This document shows, piece after piece, positions 61,966 to 64,000 of a stretch of 64,000 nucleotides of DNA. The DNA lies in NCBI GenBank assembly GCA_024036415.1, contig JAMWET010000550.1, forward strand, positions 252,001 to 316,000, read 5' to 3'. Under the pieces are notes generated by a model. That model saw only the letters and a program-made list of their open reading frames with translations. It was not told where the DNA came from and made no database searches. Both the position numbers and the translations under genes were made by a program. How positions within the stretch are numbered: position 1 is the first letter of the stretch; each line of letters begins with the position of its first letter. This DNA is from Prochilodus magdalenae. Its lineage: Eukaryota > Chordata > Actinopteri > Characiformes > Prochilodontidae.

Positions 61966-62254
61966 GCAAAGCTGTCATGTAAGGACACTTAACCTGGCCC
62001 AACACCATGCACTGATCCAATGAGTGAATAAACATGTTTTTTTTTTTAAAGGAATACTGTAGTGACCTGCTACTGACTGGTACTGGCCTATAGAAACTCA
62101 AAGACCACGCCCTCCAGGAAAGGGGGTGTATAGTTGTTGATAAGGTGTGAATTGGTTTAAGGTGTGTGTACGTGTTTGCTGTGCTGTTTTATGTATGAGG
62201 GGAGGTCACCGGTAGCATGGTAATGGTGACCTTCTAGTGAAAAGAGCACTAGAG

Positions 62255-62466
<212 letters not shown>

Positions 62467-62593
62467 AATATTAAATATTAGTAATATAATTTTTTTGTGC
62501 TGATGGTGTATCAAAGTGTATTATGTAACAAGGATATGGTCTGAAGTTACCAGCAAGCCCTGTCTTGTCCTGACTCCTAATACCACTGTGTAC

Positions 62594-62732
62594 CTCAAGA
62601 GGCGATAGTGAGTCACTGTATGGTTCTCATGTAATCTCTTGTCAATCATGTTGAAGGTGCTGCTCCCAGTTAGATCATTTAGGGGGACGGAAGCCAATGA
62701 AAGGAAGAGCAGACACAACAATGACTGAAGCT
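62594..62732 (-). CDS. candidate exon B of upstream secreted-protein gene
   Basis: 139 bases between acceptor TTTTGTTTGCCAAG and donor GTACACAG. In frame with exon A it continues the signal peptide (ELQSLLCLLFLSLASVPL), then reads NDLTGSSTFNMIDKRLHENH with an N-glycosylation site (NHT at 48-50) and a dibasic KR at 43-44. Ends in split codon 58. Donor is moderate. Family not recognised; the layout recalls small secreted factors. Confidence 0.5.
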
Positions 62733-62816
62733 CTTGGCAAACAAAAGAAAATAAGTGATAGAAGTTAAACAAACATTATCGTCGGCTTCGCTTTCCACCA
62801 CTGGAGAGGCTCTTAC

Positions 62817-62850
62817 CGACTAAAAGGATAAGGTTTAATGCTGAACTCAT
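62817..62850 (-). CDS. candidate exon A (start) of upstream secreted-protein gene
   Basis: ATG at 62850, reading MSSALNLILLV plus one base, then donor GTAAGAGC. Joined to exon B it gives an unbroken hydrophobic N-terminus of about 25 residues, as in a signal peptide. The intron to exon B is 84 bases. Short first coding exons with part of the signal peptide are usual in small secreted proteins. Confidence 0.5.
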
Positions 62851-63007
62851 AACATTTCTTCTAAACTGGTAAGTGGGACTGTGGGACCGTCCGTTTCCTT
62901 GTTTCTTATTACAGGGGAGGACACCACAGCTTTCTGAGGATACTTAATCAGACCAAAACAGGTTCTGGTATGGCAGGCTCAGTAACAGGAATTAGGTTTG
63001 TAGTGTA

Positions 63008-63145
63008 ATTACCAAGCCAGCCACAGGGTGGCAGTGTTTTCTAACAATACTAAGTCTATTGAGCACAATGGGTTGTCTTGACTTACAGACTGTATAGTGA
63101 AATGTAATAACCAAGCCAAACACTAGGTGGCAGTGTTTTCCAACC
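63008..63145 (+). repeat. short direct repeat
   Basis: AACCAAGCCA...GGTGGCAGTGTTTTC occurs as two copies 97 bases apart (63011-63046 and 63108-63143). Confidence 0.6.
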
Positions 63146-63149
63146 CAGA

Positions 63150-64000
63150 ACAGGCTCAAAGAAGCCCAGCATCCTGGTCTCCAGCTGACTGACAGAAAAG
63201 GCAGATTCCTTTTGCATGGTTGATCCTTGGTAACACTTCAAAGGGAAGTGCAAACAAAACCCCAACAAAAAAGCTGAAATTTGGATCCTTACTCAACTCA
63301 CTTGACCTTTCTAGCATTCCTGCCGGAGCACTCCTGCAGGAGCCGAGGGTAGAAAGGGCGACAGTGTGTTTGATCATTTCTCACCTCAATGAAAAAGGTT
63401 ACAATGGCCTGAAAACAGCTCCCCAAGCAAGCCTTTCAGTGAAATACCGAAAAGGCTGGCCTCGCTGTGAATCTCTAGAGTCGGTCCACAGCCTTAACAA
63501 AAAGAGAACCAGAGGCCAAAACTTCCCTGAACAGGAACAAAGCAGGGTGGAGTTGGCAAGTAGGCAGAAAACAATAGTTTAATGGAATTCAGAGACTGAT
63601 TCCTTCCACTCACAGGTTCATTCTGAACTCCACCACACCACTCACACAATTCCCCTGTCTCAGTCCTGTCCAGCTCCCTACCGCACATAGAAGAGTCCGG
63701 CTGACTCCAGTAATTTCCCGACATGGAGGCCTTAATGGAGACCAAAATGAAAAACTGAATCAATGCTATATCTGCTGTGGAGAAGCCTGCTCGCACCCTG
63801 CAGTGGCGCCACAATCATCCTCAGAGTGAGATTTTCTGGGTTAGAACTAAGAGAACTCCCTGCTGAAGATCTCGAAGGTGGGAGGATATTTTGGAAAACT
63901 ACAAGCAGTTCGGGGCAGATACATGTGGGCGAGACTGCCGGGCAGAAACATATCACATCTGAAGATAATAGCTTTTTCATGGGTGGATCATCAGTGGATT
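63150..64000. other. unassigned stretch, no gene seen
   Basis: Repeat-poor, moderately GC sequence with open frames up to 120 codons that lack domains. TGGCGCCA near 63803 recalls a retroelement primer-binding phrase, but no LTR was identified. Confidence 0.35.

Overview
The window is vertebrate nuclear DNA, almost certainly from a teleost fish. It shows split genes with GT/AG introns, long microsatellites, dense remnants of Tc1/mariner and other DNA transposons, tRNA-derived SINEs with the usual fish tail, and a single protein gene whose sequence is closest to the fish/tetrapod membrane progestin receptor gamma family. Some of the repeats resemble ones I associate with characiform or catfish-type genomes, but that is an impression and not a proof.

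The only gene identified with confidence is paqr5 (membrane progestin receptor gamma, PAQR family) on the minus strand. Its complete coding sequence was assembled by hand from seven exons: 59066-59013, 57442-57315, 51067-50862, 50608-50482, 47014-46918, 45025-44881 and 43400-43141. All junctions are GT/AG, all phases agree, and the product is 338 residues. A short 5' untranslated piece (59101-59067) sits just before the start codon. Whether it is paqr5a or paqr5b cannot be settled here.

Immediately upstream on the same strand, four small predicted exons (62850-62817, 62732-62594, 61434-61389, 60837-60775) join in frame into the N-terminal part of an unrecognised secreted or signal-anchored protein. 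No downstream exons were found, so this is either a partial undescribed gene or alternative leader exons of paqr5. This is the most interesting unexplained signal. Two further possible coding exons on the plus strand (8732-8856 and 46599-46819) are also unassigned.

Region by region: 1-43 kb lies downstream of paqr5. It is gene-poor and holds transposon relics, microsatellites, three diverged local duplications (11.3, 21.3-22.0 and 28.8-29.4 kb) and several high-complexity, repeat-free blocks that could be conserved regulatory DNA (7.2-8.5, 13.1-13.45, 19.6-21.0, 23.6-24.3, 38.5-39.0 kb). Region 43-59 kb is paqr5, whose introns carry Tc1, hAT, MITE and SINE insertions. Region 59-63 kb holds the upstream candidate gene, a MITE, and a long (CA)n-(TA)n tract. 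Region 63-64 kb shows nothing recognisable.

Two short repeat families dominate. Family A is a Tc1-like element with ends reading like CATCAAAAGAATAGTTGCAC; at least nine copies or pieces are present. Family B is a roughly 250-base element with long inverted ends containing GTCCAAAGAAAAACATGTAT; there are four near-complete copies plus fragments. One family B copy has clearly inserted into an older transposon at 37.3 kb.
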